A DNA stretch of 23,385 nucleotides from Methanocorpusculum sp. MCE (GTDB lineage Archaea; Halobacteriota; Methanomicrobia; Methanomicrobiales; Methanocorpusculaceae), in the NCBI GenBank assembly GCA_003315675.1, contig NIZU01000006.1:1-23385 (forward strand), in the 5' to 3' direction. The stretch's first letter is position 1. Each line of letters opens with the position of its first letter. The notes under the pieces are model-generated. The model saw only the letters and a program-made list of their open reading frames with translations, ran no database searches and was not told the DNA's origin. This document shows, one piece after another, positions 23,294-23,385 of the stretch. A program made the translations under genes and the position numbers.

Positions 23294-23385
23294 ATGACAT
23301 CCCAGGAAAACATGGAAAAACGCCTCGAAGAACTCGAACGCGACTATGCCGACCTCATGGAACGGGTCCGCGACCTCGAACTCCA
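23294..23385 (+). CDS. Start of a coiled-coil protein (truncated by window end)
   Basis: ATG 23294 opens a frame that stays open for 30 codons to the window end: MTSQENMEKRLEELERDY, then ADLMERVRDLEL. The strong Glu/Leu/Arg heptad pattern predicts a coiled coil, and GC-rich codon use fits the chromosomal genes. It begins directly after the IS5 right end, with no clear Shine-Dalgarno site, so the IS may have separated it from its promoter or removed its true 5' end. ATG 23311 is an alternative start. Function is unknown. Confidence 0.5.
   Translation, partial: MTSQENMEKRLEELERDYADLMERVRDLEL

Noticed and set aside
1..23385. tRNA, rRNA or replication origin
   Set aside because: I looked for cloverleaf-like arms, TTCRANN loops, conserved rRNA words and origin-box repeats by eye and found none; a covariance-model scan would be decisive.

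Overview
The window looks archaeal, probably a Methanomicrobiales methanogen; Methanocorpusculum is my best guess, from recognition only and at low confidence. Pointers are TATA-type promoters with short or absent leaders, oligo-T terminators, a DUF362/ferredoxin protein, a surface protein with a PGF-pre-PGF-like domain and C-terminal sorting tail, and a TtuA/NcsA-type tRNA thiolase next to a ubiquitin-like sulfur carrier. Coding regions are GC-rich; some intergenic stretches and one membrane-protein locus are AT-rich.

Layout. 1-683: 3' part of an IS5-family element, cut by the window edge. 834-2478: hybrid-cluster protein gene (hcp), frameshifted. 2447-2734 (-): small coiled-coil protein. 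3000-3983: alpha/alpha-toroid (terpenoid-cyclase-like) gene with an in-frame amber. 4156-5352: C45/Ntn-hydrolase-like lipoprotein. 5414-5712: hairpin-rich non-coding element with inverted ends. 6006-6851: AT-rich membrane-protein locus split by an in-frame TAA. 6917-12834 (-): coupled AddB/AddA-like helicase-nuclease genes, each with one frameshift. 12897-14611: IS1634-family element with 32-bp inverted repeats. 14931-16079: DUF362 ferredoxin protein. 16172-20254: tight five-gene cluster (UDP-galactopyranose-mutase-like flavoprotein, GT4, GT2, ThiS/Urm1-like carrier, TtuA/NcsA-like thiolase). 20287-21162: EamA transporter with an in-frame amber. 21416-22144: surface protein. 22215-23286: second IS5-family copy, its transposase split by about 50 nt of hairpin sequence. 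23294-end: start of a coiled-coil protein.

The dominant theme is gene decay. Six of about fifteen chromosomal genes carry frameshifts or nonsense codons although the rest of each frame, including catalytic motifs, is well preserved, so the lesions look recent (or some are sequence errors). Both subunits of the recombination nuclease are hit. Together with three IS copies and palindromic elements this suggests relaxed selection, as in host-associated or endosymbiotic methanogens. The best-preserved block is the 16172-20254 cluster, which joins a probable surface-glycan/glycolipid module to a tRNA sulfur-transfer pair.
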